A DNA stretch of 64,000 bases from Bosea sp. Tri-49 (GTDB lineage: Bacteria; Pseudomonadota; Alphaproteobacteria; Rhizobiales; Beijerinckiaceae). Where the stretch lies: NCBI RefSeq assembly GCF_003952665.1, contig NZ_CP017946.1:4214501-4278500 (forward strand), read 5' to 3'. Made by a program: the position numbers and the translations under genes. Positions 55,931 through 64,000 of this stretch are shown here, piece by piece (the stretch's first letter is position 1; every line of letters starts with the position of its first letter). The notes below the pieces were generated by a model. That model did not search any database, was not told the origin of the DNA, and saw nothing but the letters and a program-made list of their open reading frames with translations.

Positions 55931-56005
55931 TGGAGCGGGCGATCGGGATCGAACCGACGACATTCAGCTTGGGAAGCTGACGTTCTACCACTGAACTACA
56001 CCCGC
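55931..56005 (-). tRNA. tRNA-Gly (anticodon CCC)
   Basis: 75 nt with encoded CCA. The acceptor arm (GCGGGTG with CGCCCGC, one G-U pair), D arm, anticodon stem CAGCT/AGCTG with loop TTCCCAA (anticodon CCC), and T arm with GGTTCGATCC are all present. It is the integration target and right boundary of the island. Confidence 0.95.
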
Positions 56006-56078
56006 ACTCCTGCCCGTATAGCCGGGCCGGGCTGCCGACCGCAAGCCGGCCGATCGGAGATTTCCGACCGTGGAACAG

Positions 56079-56114
56079 AAAACCGCGCCGAGCCCCTGTC
56101 GCCCAGCGCGGTTT
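56079..56114 (-). terminator. Rho-independent terminator
   Basis: On the minus strand AAACCGCGC, 17-nt loop, GCGCGGTTTT. It is 20 nt downstream of the lipoprotein gene and upstream of the tRNA. Confidence 0.75.
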
Positions 56115-56133
56115 GGTTCAGACGCGGAACGCC

Positions 56134-56439
56134 TTACCAGCAGCCGTAATAGCCACAGCCGCCGTAGCCGTAGTAGCCGTAGCTACGGCGCGACGAAGCC
56201 GCGATGACCGCACCGCCGACCGCGCCGGCGACGACGCCGGCCGCGACCGCGTTGCTGGCCTGGGCGTTGGAGCGGCGGAAGCTCTGGAACACTTCGCTGC
56301 GGCAGCGCTCGAAGGCGCGGGTGCCGGGGCGATGGCCGGCATCGAGGCAGACCTGGTCGGACTCGGCCGCCGATTGCTCGACGGACTGGCAGCCGGCCAG
56401 ACCGGCGGCAAGAACGCCGGCAATGATGAGGGCGCGCAT
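56134..56439 (-). CDS. Small lipoprotein with Gly/Tyr tail
   Basis: This 101-residue protein has a lipobox near residue 17 (GVLAAGLAGCQSVEQ), a Cys-containing segment (CLDAGHRPGTRAFERC), a Gly/Ala-rich hydrophobic run (AGVVAGAVGGAVIA, glycine-zipper-like) and a Tyr/Gly-rich end. AAAGGA precedes the ATG by 6 nt. It is probably an outer or inner membrane-attached envelope protein. Similar small proteins are common in Hyphomicrobiales; their role is unknown. Confidence 0.75.
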   Translation of the reverse strand: MRALIIAGVLAAGLAGCQSVEQSAAESDQVCLDAGHRPGTRAFERCRSEVFQSFRRSNAQASNAVAAGVVAGAVGGAVIAASSRRSYGYYGYGGCGYYGCW

Positions 56440-56703
56440 GAGAAATCCTTTCCCTGTAGACGTTTGGCCACAAAAGCCATTGAGCGGGAGGCCGTCAACT
56501 GCGCCCCGCCGGTGACACAAGCATGAACACGCCGCAGGCCAGCGGCCGGCGGCGTCCTCCGCGCTTGCAGCCATCTGACACGGAATCGCCACCATGTCGC
56601 CCCGAAGGTTGCCGCTCGGGTAACATTCACTGGCAAAACAGGAATCTGCGGCTAACGAAGACTTGAGCCGGCCGCGCAGAGCGAGCGGATCTTTGCGGCC
56701 GGG

Positions 56704-57867
56704 CTAGCTGCGAAAATGCTTGGAGAGCTTCAGCGCCTGGCCCTGGTAGTTCGAGGTGCCGATCGCCCCGTAGAGGGCGTCCGGCTCGGCCGCCATGCGC
56801 TCGAAGGCGAGGCGCCCGACCACCTGCCCGTCCTCGAGCAGGAAGGGCACCTCGTGGCTCCTGACCTCGAGCACGCCACGACTGCCTGGCATGCCGTCCG
56901 TGCCGACGCCGAAGCCTGGATCGAAGAAGCCGGCATAGTGCACGCGGAACTCGCCCATGGCGGGGTCGATCGGCGCCATCTCGGCAGCGAAAGCCGGCGG
57001 GATATGCAGCCTCTCCTTGGAGGCCAGGATGTAGAACTGGTGCGGATCGAGGATCAGCCGCTTGCGCTTGGCCGGGATCGGCGTCCAGAAATCGTCGATC
57101 TCGTAGCCGCCGACCCGGTCGACATCGATGACATCGGTGAAGCGCTGGGCCTGGTAGCCGATGATCTCGCCCTCGGCGTCGCCGAGATGGATGCTGAACA
57201 GCAGGCCGTTGCGGATCGTCGCCGGCCCATCGACCAGCGCCGTGCGGCGATGGACCTCGCGCAGCTCGCGATCAGAGACGCGGAAACCCTCCGCCTCGTC
57301 CTGGCCGGAGCTACGACGGCGGAAGCGCAATTGGTTGAGGCGGCTGCCCTTGCGTACCTTGATCGAGAAGCTCGACGGCGAGATCTCGGTGTAGAGCTTG
57401 CCGGAATAGCCGCCGGCGACGCTGTCGAAAGCCTCGCTGCGATCGGCGATCAGGCGGGTGAAGACGTCGAGCCGGCCGGTGGAGCTCTTCGGGTTGGCGA
57501 AGGCGGAGATCGTCGCCGGCAATTCATGCAGCGACTCCATCAGCTCGACGACGTAGACGCAGTTCTTCTCGAGGATCGCGCCCTCCTCAAGCGAGACCTC
57601 GTCCTGGGTCAAATCGGCCAGCATCTGCGCGACGCTCTTGTTCGGCCCGGGCAGGAAGCTGGCGCGGACGCGATAGGCCTTGTGGCCGAGGCGCAGGTCG
57701 AGGCTCGCCGGCTGGTACTGGCTCTCGGCGAAGGCACCCGAGGTCGAGCGAACCATGCCGCGATGGACGAGCTTGCGGATATCCTGGCGCGGCAGCACGC
57801 CGGAAGGGCCGGCGAGCGAAGCCGGCGCGGTCGCGACCTCGGCTAGCATGTCGGGCGATGTCGCCAT
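56704..57867 (-). CDS. dcd: 2'-deoxycytidine 5'-triphosphate deaminase (double-length Dcd)
   Basis: This 387-residue protein is the PF06559 alphaproteobacterial form, twice the length of E. coli Dcd, with two trimeric dUTPase-like domains (for example SAFANPKSSTGRLDVFTRLI and GFFDPGFGVG). It makes dUTP from dCTP for dTMP synthesis. ATG at 57867 is chosen; an extension to 57948 has no family support. It is monocistronic. Confidence 0.9.
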   Translation of the reverse strand: MATSPDMLAEVATAPASLAGPSGVLPRQDIRKLVHRGMVRSTSGAFAESQYQPASLDLRLGHKAYRVRASFLPGPNKSVAQMLADLTQDEVSLEEGAILEKNCVYVVELMESLHELPATISAFANPKSSTGRLDVFTRLIADRSEAFDSVAGGYSGKLYTEISPSSFSIKVRKGSRLNQLRFRRRSSGQDEAEGFRVSDRELREVHRRTALVDGPATIRNGLLFSIHLGDAEGEIIGYQAQRFTDVIDVDRVGGYEIDDFWTPIPAKRKRLILDPHQFYILASKERLHIPPAFAAEMAPIDPAMGEFRVHYAGFFDPGFGVGTDGMPGSRGVLEVRSHEVPFLLEDGQVVGRLAFERMAAEPDALYGAIGTSNYQGQALKLSKHFRS

Positions 57868-58095
57868 GGCGCTATCAGACCACCTTGTGAAGTGCGGCGC
57901 AAAGCCGGCCCGCCGCGAGATTGATCGTTCTTCTTGCCGCGCCGGCACGCTGCTGGCGAGTCCGACAGCGGGTTGTCCACATGCCCGCTCGCACCCGGAC
58001 TGGCGCGCAAGTACAACCGCTGGGCGGCATTGACGCTGCGCCGAAGCAAGTCATAACAAGGCCTTCCCGCCGCGCGGCGGCACGGAGCCGCGATC

Positions 58096-58488
58096 ATGTA
58101 CCAAGCCGAAACGCATGGCGTGCGCGTTACCGCCTCGCCCAAGTTCATGGACAGCGAGTCCACGCCCAATCAGAGCCGCTATTTCTGGGCCTACACGATC
58201 GAGATCGAGAATTTCTCGCCGCGCACCGTGCAATTGATGACGCGCCACTGGTTCATCACCGACGGGCGCGGCGAGATGCACGAGGTCCGCGGCGACGGCG
58301 TGATCGGCCAGCAGCCGGTGCTGCAACCGGGCGAGCGCTTCAGCTATACCTCCGGCTGCCCGCTGATGACCCCCGATGGCAGCATGCGCGGCTTCTACGC
58401 CATGCTCGGCGAGGACGGCGTGATCTTCGATGTCGAGGTGCCGCTTTTCCCGCTCGACTCGCCCTATGTGAAGAAGGTCCTGCATTGA
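58096..58488 (+). CDS. apaG: ApaG protein
   Basis: This 130-residue protein is full-length ApaG (DUF525) with an immunoglobulin-like fold (FWAYTIEIENFSPRTVQLM, HWFITDGRG and PVLQPGERFSYTSGCPL). The family binds nucleotides or magnesium/cobalt efflux partners, and its exact role is unsettled. It is followed by argE with a TTGA stop-start overlap, so the two are coupled. Confidence 0.95.
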   Translation: MYQAETHGVRVTASPKFMDSESTPNQSRYFWAYTIEIENFSPRTVQLMTRHWFITDGRGEMHEVRGDGVIGQQPVLQPGERFSYTSGCPLMTPDGSMRGFYAMLGEDGVIFDVEVPLFPLDSPYVKKVLH

Positions 58489-59660
58489 ACACCACGACCC
58501 CGACCGGGCAGCGCTACCAGCCGCTCGACATGCTCGCCCGCCTCGTCGCCTTCGACACGGTGAGCCACAAATCCAATCTCGAGCTGATCGCCTTCGTCGA
58601 GGACTATCTCACGGGCTGGGGCGTGCCCTGCGTGCGCTTCCCGAACGAGACCGGCGACAAGGCCGCGCTCTTCGCCACGATCGGCCCGCAGGACAAGGGC
58701 GGCATCGTCCTCTCCGGCCATACCGATGTCGTACCGGTCGAGGGCCAGGCCTGGTCGCGCGATCCGTTCACGCTGCATGTCGAGGACGGCCGGGCCTATG
58801 GCCGCGGCTCGGTCGACATGAAGGGCTTCGTCGCGCTCGCGCTGGCGCTCGTGCCGGATTTCCTCGCCGCCGACCTCAAGACACCGATCCACCTGTTCTT
58901 CTCCTATGATGAAGAGGTAACCTGCCTCGGCGTCGTCGATGGCATCGCCGCCATGGGCAAGAGCCTGCCGCGGCCGCGCGCCGTCATCGTCGGCGAGCCG
59001 ACCTCGCTCGAACTCGCCGACGCGCATAAGGGCATCCGCACCTTCTTCACCGCGATCACCGGCTTCGCCGCGCATTCCTCGAAGCCGCATCTCGGCGCCA
59101 GCGCGGTCCATGCCGGCACCCGGCTCGCCGCCGGCCTCGTCGCCATGGCCGATGAGCGCGAGGGCCGCATCGACGAAAGCGGCCGCTTCGATCCACCCTA
59201 CGACACCGTCCATATCGGCAAGTTCCATGGCGGCATCGCCCGCAACATCCTGGCCGATCGCTGCGATCTCGCCTGGGAGGTTCGCACCCTGCCGGGCTCG
59301 GACCCCGAGGCGGTGCCGGCTCGTTTCGCTGCATTGTCGCAGGAGGTGCTGGCACGGATGCGCAAGACCGCGCCGTCGGCGGCGATCGAGACGGTGATGA
59401 GCTCGGACGTGCCGGGCCTGGCGCCCGATCCGGGCTCCGAGGCCGAGACCCTGGTGATGCGGCTTGCTGGGCGCAACCGCACCATCGCCGTCGCCTACGC
59501 CACCGAGGCCGGGCATTTCCAGCGCGCGGGACTGCCGACGATCGTCTGCGGCCCGGGCTCGATCGACCAGGCGCATCAGCCGGACGAGTACATCACCCTG
59601 GAGCAGTTCGCCGCGGGCGAGGCCTTCATGCGCCGGCTGCTGGCGGAGTGCCGGGCATAG
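58485..59660 (+). CDS. argE: Acetylornithine deacetylase ArgE-type
   Basis: This 391-residue metallopeptidase M20 enzyme has SGHTDVVPVEGQAW (metal His and Asp), YGRGSVDMKGF (bridging Asp) and DEEVTCLG (catalytic Glu pair), plus the dimerisation domain in the middle. It removes the acetyl group from N-acetylornithine. The start is TTG overlapping the apaG stop (TTGA); length then matches the family. argF and argD lie 1 kb away on the other strand, so the region is an arginine locus. Confidence 0.9.
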   Translation: MNTTTPTGQRYQPLDMLARLVAFDTVSHKSNLELIAFVEDYLTGWGVPCVRFPNETGDKAALFATIGPQDKGGIVLSGHTDVVPVEGQAWSRDPFTLHVEDGRAYGRGSVDMKGFVALALALVPDFLAADLKTPIHLFFSYDEEVTCLGVVDGIAAMGKSLPRPRAVIVGEPTSLELADAHKGIRTFFTAITGFAAHSSKPHLGASAVHAGTRLAAGLVAMADEREGRIDESGRFDPPYDTVHIGKFHGGIARNILADRCDLAWEVRTLPGSDPEAVPARFAALSQEVLARMRKTAPSAAIETVMSSDVPGLAPDPGSEAETLVMRLAGRNRTIAVAYATEAGHFQRAGLPTIVCGPGSIDQAHQPDEYITLEQFAAGEAFMRRLLAECRA

Positions 59661-59685
59661 ATTGCGCCGTTCAACGGAAAAGCGT

Positions 59686-59834
59686 GGGGAACCCTCTCCT
59701 GTAAGGAGAGGGCAGGGTGAGGTGTAGGCTGTTTGACCAGTTGCGAGAGGCCTGACCGCGCAGCCGGGTTCAAGCCAGCGTTTCCAGTCCGAACACCTCA
59801 CCCCTGCCCCTCTCCTTCCAGGAGAGGGGTTCCT
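59686..59834. repeat. Long inverted repeat between convergent argE and hslO
   Basis: The left arm (59686-59724) and the right arm (59794-59834) are complementary over about 38 bp with few mismatches, and each arm is itself a hairpin (CCCTCTCC/GGAGAGGG and CCCCTCTCC/GGAGAGGGG). A loop of about 70 bp separates them. It lies between two convergent genes and probably works as a bidirectional transcription stop. It looks like a dispersed repeat family, which cannot be tested here. Confidence 0.75.
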
Positions 59835-59840
59835 CGCGCC

Positions 59841-60839
59841 CTAATCTCCAGCCGAAATCTCCACCTCGACCTCGGCCGGGTCGAAGCTGTAGCGGCGCGA
59901 GCAGAACTCGCAGGTGACGCCGAGCGTGCCGTCATCGGCGATCATTGCCTTGCGATCATCGGCCGAGAAGCCCTTGAGCATGCCGAGCACGCGCTCGCGC
60001 GAGCAGCGGCAGGCCTCGTGCACCGCGACCGGCTCGAAGACATGGGCGCCGCGCTCATGGAAGAGCCGGTAGAGCAGGCGCTCGCTCTCCAGAAGCGGGT
60101 CGAGCAATTCGTGATGCTCGACCGTCCCGACCAGCGAGCGTGTCTCGGCCCAGGCGTCGTCGCTGATGCCGTCATCATTGTCGGCGGCGAGGATCTCGTG
60201 CCCTTCCGGCGCATCGCCGGGATGGAGATCGGCGGCGCGCAGGCGCTCCGGCGAGTTCGGCATGAACTGGACGATCAGACCGCCGGCGCGCCAGGCGAGA
60301 CCGCTGCCGGTCAGGACCGTGCCGACACCGAGGCGGATGCGGCTCGGAATCTGCTCCGACTGGCGGAAATACTGGTGGCCGGCCTCTTCCAGGCTCTGTC
60401 CGTCGAGCGCGACCACGCCCTGATAGCGCGTCGCCTCCGTACCTTGGTCGACGGTCATGGCAAGATGCCCCTTGCCGAGCAATTCGCCGGTCGAGATCGC
60501 GTTCGCGTCGATCGCCGCCGCCAGTTGGTCGGCATCGTAGCGGGCCATGGCCCGGTAGCAGTCGGGCGCATTGAAATCGACGACCAGCATCGAGATCGGC
60601 CCGTCGCTCTTGGTCTGCAGCTGGAAACGGCCTTCGCCCTTCAGCGTGGTGCCGAGCATGACGGTCAGCGCCGCGGCCTCGGCGAGGACGCGCGCGACGG
60701 GCTCGGGGTAGTGGTGCCGTTCGAGGACCTGGTCGAGCGAGGGGCCGAGCCTGACGACCCGGCCGCGCACATCGAGCTCCGGCACGGCGAAGGGCAGCAC
60801 CCGGTCATCGGGTGCGCCCGTTGGCGAGGCTTCGGCCAT
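59841..60839 (-). CDS. hslO: Hsp33 redox-regulated chaperone
   Basis: This 332-residue protein has the Hsp33 N-terminal domain and the redox switch cysteines: CRCS near residue 271 and CEFC near residue 302, in the order CxC...CxxC. Oxidation by HOCl or peroxide activates the holdase. ATG at 60839 shares one base with the argF stop (TGATG). Confidence 0.93.
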   Translation of the reverse strand: MAEASPTGAPDDRVLPFAVPELDVRGRVVRLGPSLDQVLERHHYPEPVARVLAEAAALTVMLGTTLKGEGRFQLQTKSDGPISMLVVDFNAPDCYRAMARYDADQLAAAIDANAISTGELLGKGHLAMTVDQGTEATRYQGVVALDGQSLEEAGHQYFRQSEQIPSRIRLGVGTVLTGSGLAWRAGGLIVQFMPNSPERLRAADLHPGDAPEGHEILAADNDDGISDDAWAETRSLVGTVEHHELLDPLLESERLLYRLFHERGAHVFEPVAVHEACRCSRERVLGMLKGFSADDRKAMIADDGTLGVTCEFCSRRYSFDPAEVEVEISAGD

Positions 60840-61774
60840 CAGGCCGCCACCGCGCCGAAGCACCAGGCCAGGATGCCCTTCTGGGCATGCAGCCGGTTCT
60901 CAGCCTCGTCGAATACCGCCGATTGCGGGCCATCCATGACCTGATCGGTTACTTCCTCGCCACGCGAAGCCGGCAGGCAGTGCATGAAGATCGCATCCTT
61001 TTCGGCGCGGCCGAGCAGGCGCTCGTCGACCTGATAGGGACGCAGCAGGTTGTGGCGCGTGCCTTCCTGGTCGCCCATCGAGACCCAGCAATCGGTGATG
61101 ACGCAGTCGGCGCCCTCGACCGCCGCCTCGGGGCGGGTGGTCAGTTGCAGCTTCGCGCCCTGCTTGCGGGCCCAGTCGAGCAGGGCCGGCGGCGGCGCAA
61201 GCTCCTCGGGCGTCGCGATGGCGAGCTCGAAATCGAGCCGGCCGGCGGCATGGACCCAGGAGGTCAGGACGTTGTTGGTGTCACCGGTCCAGGCAATGCG
61301 CCTGCCCTTGATCGAGCCCTTGCGCTCCTCGAAGGTCATGACATCGGCCATGACCTGGCAGGGATGCTGGCGTTTGGTCAGGCCGTTGATCACCGGCACG
61401 GTGGCGTATTTCGCCATCTCGACCACGGCATCATGGTCAAGCATGCGGATCATGATCGCGTCGACATAGCGCGAGAGCACGCGCGCCGTGTCGGCAATGG
61501 TCTCGCGCTCGCCGAGCTCGATCTCCTGGCCGGTCACCATCATCGGCGAGCCGCCGAGCTCGCGGATGCCGACATCGAAGGAGACGCGGGTCCGCAGCGA
61601 TGGCTGCTCGAAGATCATGGCGATGACCTTGCCCTCGAGCAGGCGGTCGCCGGCAGCCGCCGGGGTGCGCCGGCGGGTCTTGATCTCCTCGCCGGCCTTG
61701 AGGATGGAGCGGAGCTCCCCGGCGGAGAAATCCGAGAGATCGAGAAAGTGACGCACTGGAGATCCCATGCTCAT
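60839..61774 (-). CDS. argF: Ornithine carbamoyltransferase
   Basis: This 311-residue protein has the carbamoyl-phosphate site SLRTRVSF (where STRTRxSF is usual), HPCQ, WVSMGD and FMHCLPA. The Ser-Leu-Arg-Thr-Arg variant is common in alphaproteobacteria. It overlaps argD by 4 nt and hslO by 1 nt, forming the argD-argF-hslO operon. Confidence 0.95.
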   Translation of the reverse strand: MSMGSPVRHFLDLSDFSAGELRSILKAGEEIKTRRRTPAAAGDRLLEGKVIAMIFEQPSLRTRVSFDVGIRELGGSPMMVTGQEIELGERETIADTARVLSRYVDAIMIRMLDHDAVVEMAKYATVPVINGLTKRQHPCQVMADVMTFEERKGSIKGRRIAWTGDTNNVLTSWVHAAGRLDFELAIATPEELAPPPALLDWARKQGAKLQLTTRPEAAVEGADCVITDCWVSMGDQEGTRHNLLRPYQVDERLLGRAEKDAIFMHCLPASRGEEVTDQVMDGPQSAVFDEAENRLHAQKGILAWCFGAVAA

Positions 61775-62991
61775 TCCGCCGCCGGCCGGGCGAGCTCGGC
61801 CTCGACCGCGCCCGCAGTCTTGTCCAACCGTGCCACCGCCTCGGCCACTTCGTTCTCGCCGATGATCAGCGGCGGCAGCAGGCGCACGACATTGTCGCCG
61901 GCTGCGACCACGAGCAGGCCGGCGGCCCGGGCCTGGGCGACGAAATCGGTGTTCGGGGTCTTGAGCTTGAGGCCGAGCATCAGTCCCTCGCCGCGGATCT
62001 CCTCGATCACGGCGGGGTGATGGTCCTTGAGCTGGGCCAGCGACTGGCGCAGGCGCAGCGCCGTCTTCTGGACCTGATCGAGGAAGCCCGGCGCCAGGAT
62101 GACGTCGAGCACGGCATTGCCGACCGCCATGGCGAGCGGGTTGCCGCCGAAGGTGGTGCCGTGCGTGCCGAGCGTCATGCCGGAGGCCGCCTCCTCGGTG
62201 GCGAGGCAGGCGCCCATCGGGAAGCCGCCGCCGATGCCCTTGGCGATCGACATGATGTCGGGGGCGACACCGTAATGCTCATAAGCGAAGAACTTGCCGG
62301 TGCGGCCGACACCGGTCTGGATCTCGTCGAAGATCAGCATCAGACCATGCTCGTCGCAGAGCTCGCGCAGCTGCTTGAGGACACGCATCGGCACCGAGCG
62401 CAGGCCGCCCTCGCCCTGGATCGGCTCGATCATCAGGGCCGCGGTCTCCGGGCCGATCGCGGCCTTCAGCACCTTCTCATCGTCGAAGGGCACCTGGTCG
62501 AAGCCGTCGACCTTCGGGCCGAAGCCGTCGATGTATTTCTGCTGGCCGCCGGCCGCGATGGTCGCGAGCGTGCGGCCATGGAAGGCGCCTTCAAATGTGA
62601 TGATGCGGTAGCGCTCGGGATGGCCCTTCGCAGCGTGATACTTGCGCGCCATCTTGATCGCGCACTCGTTCGCCTCGGCCCCCGAATTGGTGAAGAAGAC
62701 GCGCTCGGCGAAGGTCGCCTCGCAGAGCCGGCGCGCCAGCTTCTCGCCCTCGGGCATCGTGTAGAGGTTCGAGGTGTGCCAGATGCGCTGAGCCTGCTGG
62801 GTCAACGCCTCGACCAGATGCGGATGGGCGTGGCCAAGCGAATTGACGGCGATGCCGGCACCGAAATCGAGAAAACGCTGGCCATCGGCGGTGATCGCCC
62901 AGGGACCCTCGCCACGCTCGAGAGCGATCGGAGCGCGGGCATAGGTCGGCAGGAGAACGGAGGAAGCGGCAGAAACAGGAGCGGTGCTCAT
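61771..62991 (-). CDS. argD: Acetylornithine aminotransferase
   Basis: This 406-residue class III PLP aminotransferase has [17 protein letters not shown] (phosphate site), [12 protein letters not shown] and the active-site lysine in [14 protein letters not shown] near residue 260. It may also work as succinyldiaminopimelate aminotransferase, as related ArgD enzymes do. It is the first gene of the operon. Confidence 0.95.
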   Translation of the reverse strand: MSTAPVSAASSVLLPTYARAPIALERGEGPWAITADGQRFLDFGAGIAVNSLGHAHPHLVEALTQQAQRIWHTSNLYTMPEGEKLARRLCEATFAERVFFTNSGAEANECAIKMARKYHAAKGHPERYRIITFEGAFHGRTLATIAAGGQQKYIDGFGPKVDGFDQVPFDDEKVLKAAIGPETAALMIEPIQGEGGLRSVPMRVLKQLRELCDEHGLMLIFDEIQTGVGRTGKFFAYEHYGVAPDIMSIAKGIGGGFPMGACLATEEAASGMTLGTHGTTFGGNPLAMAVGNAVLDVILAPGFLDQVQKTALRLRQSLAQLKDHHPAVIEEIRGEGLMLGLKLKTPNTDFVAQARAAGLLVVAAGDNVVRLLPPLIIGENEVAEAVARLDKTAGAVEAELARPAAE

Positions 62992-63277
62992 GGAGCGAAA
63001 TCCTTGCGGCGAAACAGGGAGGAAGCGCGGAACCTCAAGTCGGGAACGGAGATGCAGGGCGCTTGCGGCATGATGCCGGCATGATACGACCCGCCGGCGA
63101 CATTATCGTCGCTGGCCGTTCCCGCCGTCTCGTCGCGCGTCAAGCCGCATCGATGGAAAGTCCCGATCGCTCAAAAACATAAGCGCCGCCCGATAGGGGC
63201 GGCTGCGTGAAGCAACTATGCAAAACCGTCCTTGCCCTGTCAATCGCAGCTGACCTCGCGGCAGCGTTGCCAATTGG

Positions 63278-63471
63278 ACTCACTGGGCAGCTCTCTGCAG
63301 TGATTGGCTGGGGAAAAGCCGAATTAGGATTCGGCGACTCTTGTGGCCGAGTCAGGCCATCTTGTATGGTCTCTCTCGTCAGATACGACATCTCGTGCGG
63401 CGTCTCCAGTATCGTCAGTTCCGGGCGTAACGGCTTCCGTTCAGCGACGGACGCTGCCGGTATCGGATTCC
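63278..63471. promoter_or_regulatory. GANTC (CcrM methylation) site cluster upstream of gcrA
   Basis: Five GANTC sites lie at 63278, 63329, 63337, 63350 and 63467, three of them within 26 bp. The rest of the 545-bp gap (62992-63536) holds no gene I can support. A GCCGCCC-GATA-GGGCGGC hairpin at about 63184-63203 is also present. In Caulobacter, GcrA-controlled promoters are linked to GANTC methylation. Confidence 0.55.
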
Positions 63472-63536
63472 GCCATGATCTTTCCCTATGCCTCGCCGGC
63501 CAGCCGGCGGGACATGACGAAGACAGGTGCAACTCC

Positions 63537-64000
63537 ATGACCGAAGCCGGAGCCTGGATCGAGGAACGCGTCGAACTGCTGAAGAAGCTCTGGAACGACG
63601 GCCTGAGCGCGAGCCAGATCGCCGCCGAGCTCGGCAACGTCACGCGCAACGCCGTCATCGGCAAGGTGCATCGCCTTGGGCTGTCAGGCCGCGCCAAGAG
63701 CCCGGGTTCAGCCACGCCTCGCCCGCGCAAGCCGGTGGCTCGCCCGCCGAGCCATCCGGCCGGCCATCACAGCAGCGGCAGCGCCGGGCTGACCCGCGGC
63801 AATACCGCGCTCGCTCCCCAGTTCGCGCCGGAGATCGAGGCCGAGACGCAGGTCGCGCGCGAGCCGGCTCCGTCCGAGGACGTGGTCGTGCCGTTCTCCG
63901 AGCGGGTCACGATCATGGAGCTGCGCGAGTATATGTGCCGCTGGCCGATGGGCGACCCGACCACGCCGGAGTTCCGCTTCTGCGGCGGACGCTCGGCGAC
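63537..64000 (+). CDS. gcrA: GcrA cell cycle regulator (3' end outside window)
   Basis: 154 codons are visible. The N-terminus is the GcrA HTH (LWNDGLSASQIAAELGNVTR, then NAVIGKVHRLGL), a Pro/Ala-rich linker follows, and the C-terminal segment CRWPMGDPTT...FCGG begins before the edge. GcrA binds sigma70-RNA polymerase and activates GANTC-methylated promoters in alphaproteobacteria. No stop is within the window. The ATG at 63537 gives the family's normal N-terminus (MTEAGAWIEERVELLKKLW). Confidence 0.95.
   Translation, partial: MTEAGAWIEERVELLKKLWNDGLSASQIAAELGNVTRNAVIGKVHRLGLSGRAKSPGSATPRPRKPVARPPSHPAGHHSSGSAGLTRGNTALAPQFAPEIEAETQVAREPAPSEDVVVPFSERVTIMELREYMCRWPMGDPTTPEFRFCGGRSA

Larger units (their letters stand above)
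48866..55977. mobile_element. Decayed tRNA-Gly genomic island (about 7.1 kb)
   Basis: A perfect 49-bp direct repeat of tRNA-Gly sequence bounds the element, and a broken tyrosine integrase lies next to the intact tRNA, as usual for integrases that enter at tRNA 3' ends. The cargo is an FG-GAP protein and an RTX-lipase, divergently oriented. Part of the cargo is visibly AT-richer than the surrounding genome. No excision gene or second integrase is visible, so it can no longer move by itself. Confidence 0.75.

Overview
The window is GC-rich, densely coded DNA from an alphaproteobacterium, most likely order Hyphomicrobiales (Rhizobiales). The evidence is a PhyR-NepR-EcfG general stress locus, GcrA, a BacA/SbmA-type ABC exporter, DUF992 and extensin-like proteins, and a ThuA/Gfo sugar cluster. 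A Bosea-like genus is plausible, but that is inference.

Layout. 1-7.2 kb is a general stress response (GSR) neighbourhood: a response regulator cut by the window edge, DUF992, an extensin-like protein, a 23-residue hydrophobic peptide, phyR, nepR, ecfG and a HisKA_2-type sensor protein whose ATPase domain looks degenerate. Five sequences matching or nearly matching the EcfG promoter (GGAAC-N16/17-CGTT) lie here and outline a local regulon. 7.2-17.2 kb holds housekeeping genes: ABC exporter, Crp/Fnr regulator, phospholipid methyltransferase-like protein, FMN reductase, recQ, gyrB, and a pentapeptide-repeat protein 25 nt behind gyrB. 17.5-32.9 kb is a co-directional arabinoside/sugar locus: a MalEFG-type importer without its own ATPase, Gfo/Idh, ThuA, LacI, a complete Opp-type importer, a GH51 arabinofuranosidase and an ArsR-like regulator, with a divergent SDR dehydrogenase. 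Tandem operator-like palindromes separate the SDR from the importer operon.

33-48.8 kb holds an MFS exporter, a LysR regulator, a six-gene operon in which all products are exported or membrane proteins (two alpha/beta hydrolases, a carboxymuconolactone decarboxylase-like protein, a cupin, cytochrome P460, a DUF4405-like membrane protein), a decayed stretch with two broken genes, an NMT1/Ssu-type importer with two permeases, a GT2 glycosyltransferase and an SCO1 gene preceded by a tiny membrane-protein gene. 48,866-55,977 is a decayed genomic island. A perfect 49-bp direct repeat made of the 3' part of tRNA-Gly(CCC) bounds it, a broken tyrosine integrase lies next to the intact tRNA, and the cargo is an FG-GAP repeat protein and a 1,203-residue RTX-lipase. 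56-64 kb returns to core genes: dcd, apaG, argE, hslO, argF, argD and the start of gcrA, whose upstream region carries a cluster of GANTC sites.

I judge the island, the gyrB-pentapeptide pairing, the exported P460/cupin/decarboxylase cassette and the EcfG promoter set with its pseudokinase-like sensor to be the items most worth following up. I saw no CRISPR array, rRNA, intact insertion sequence or recognisable defence system.
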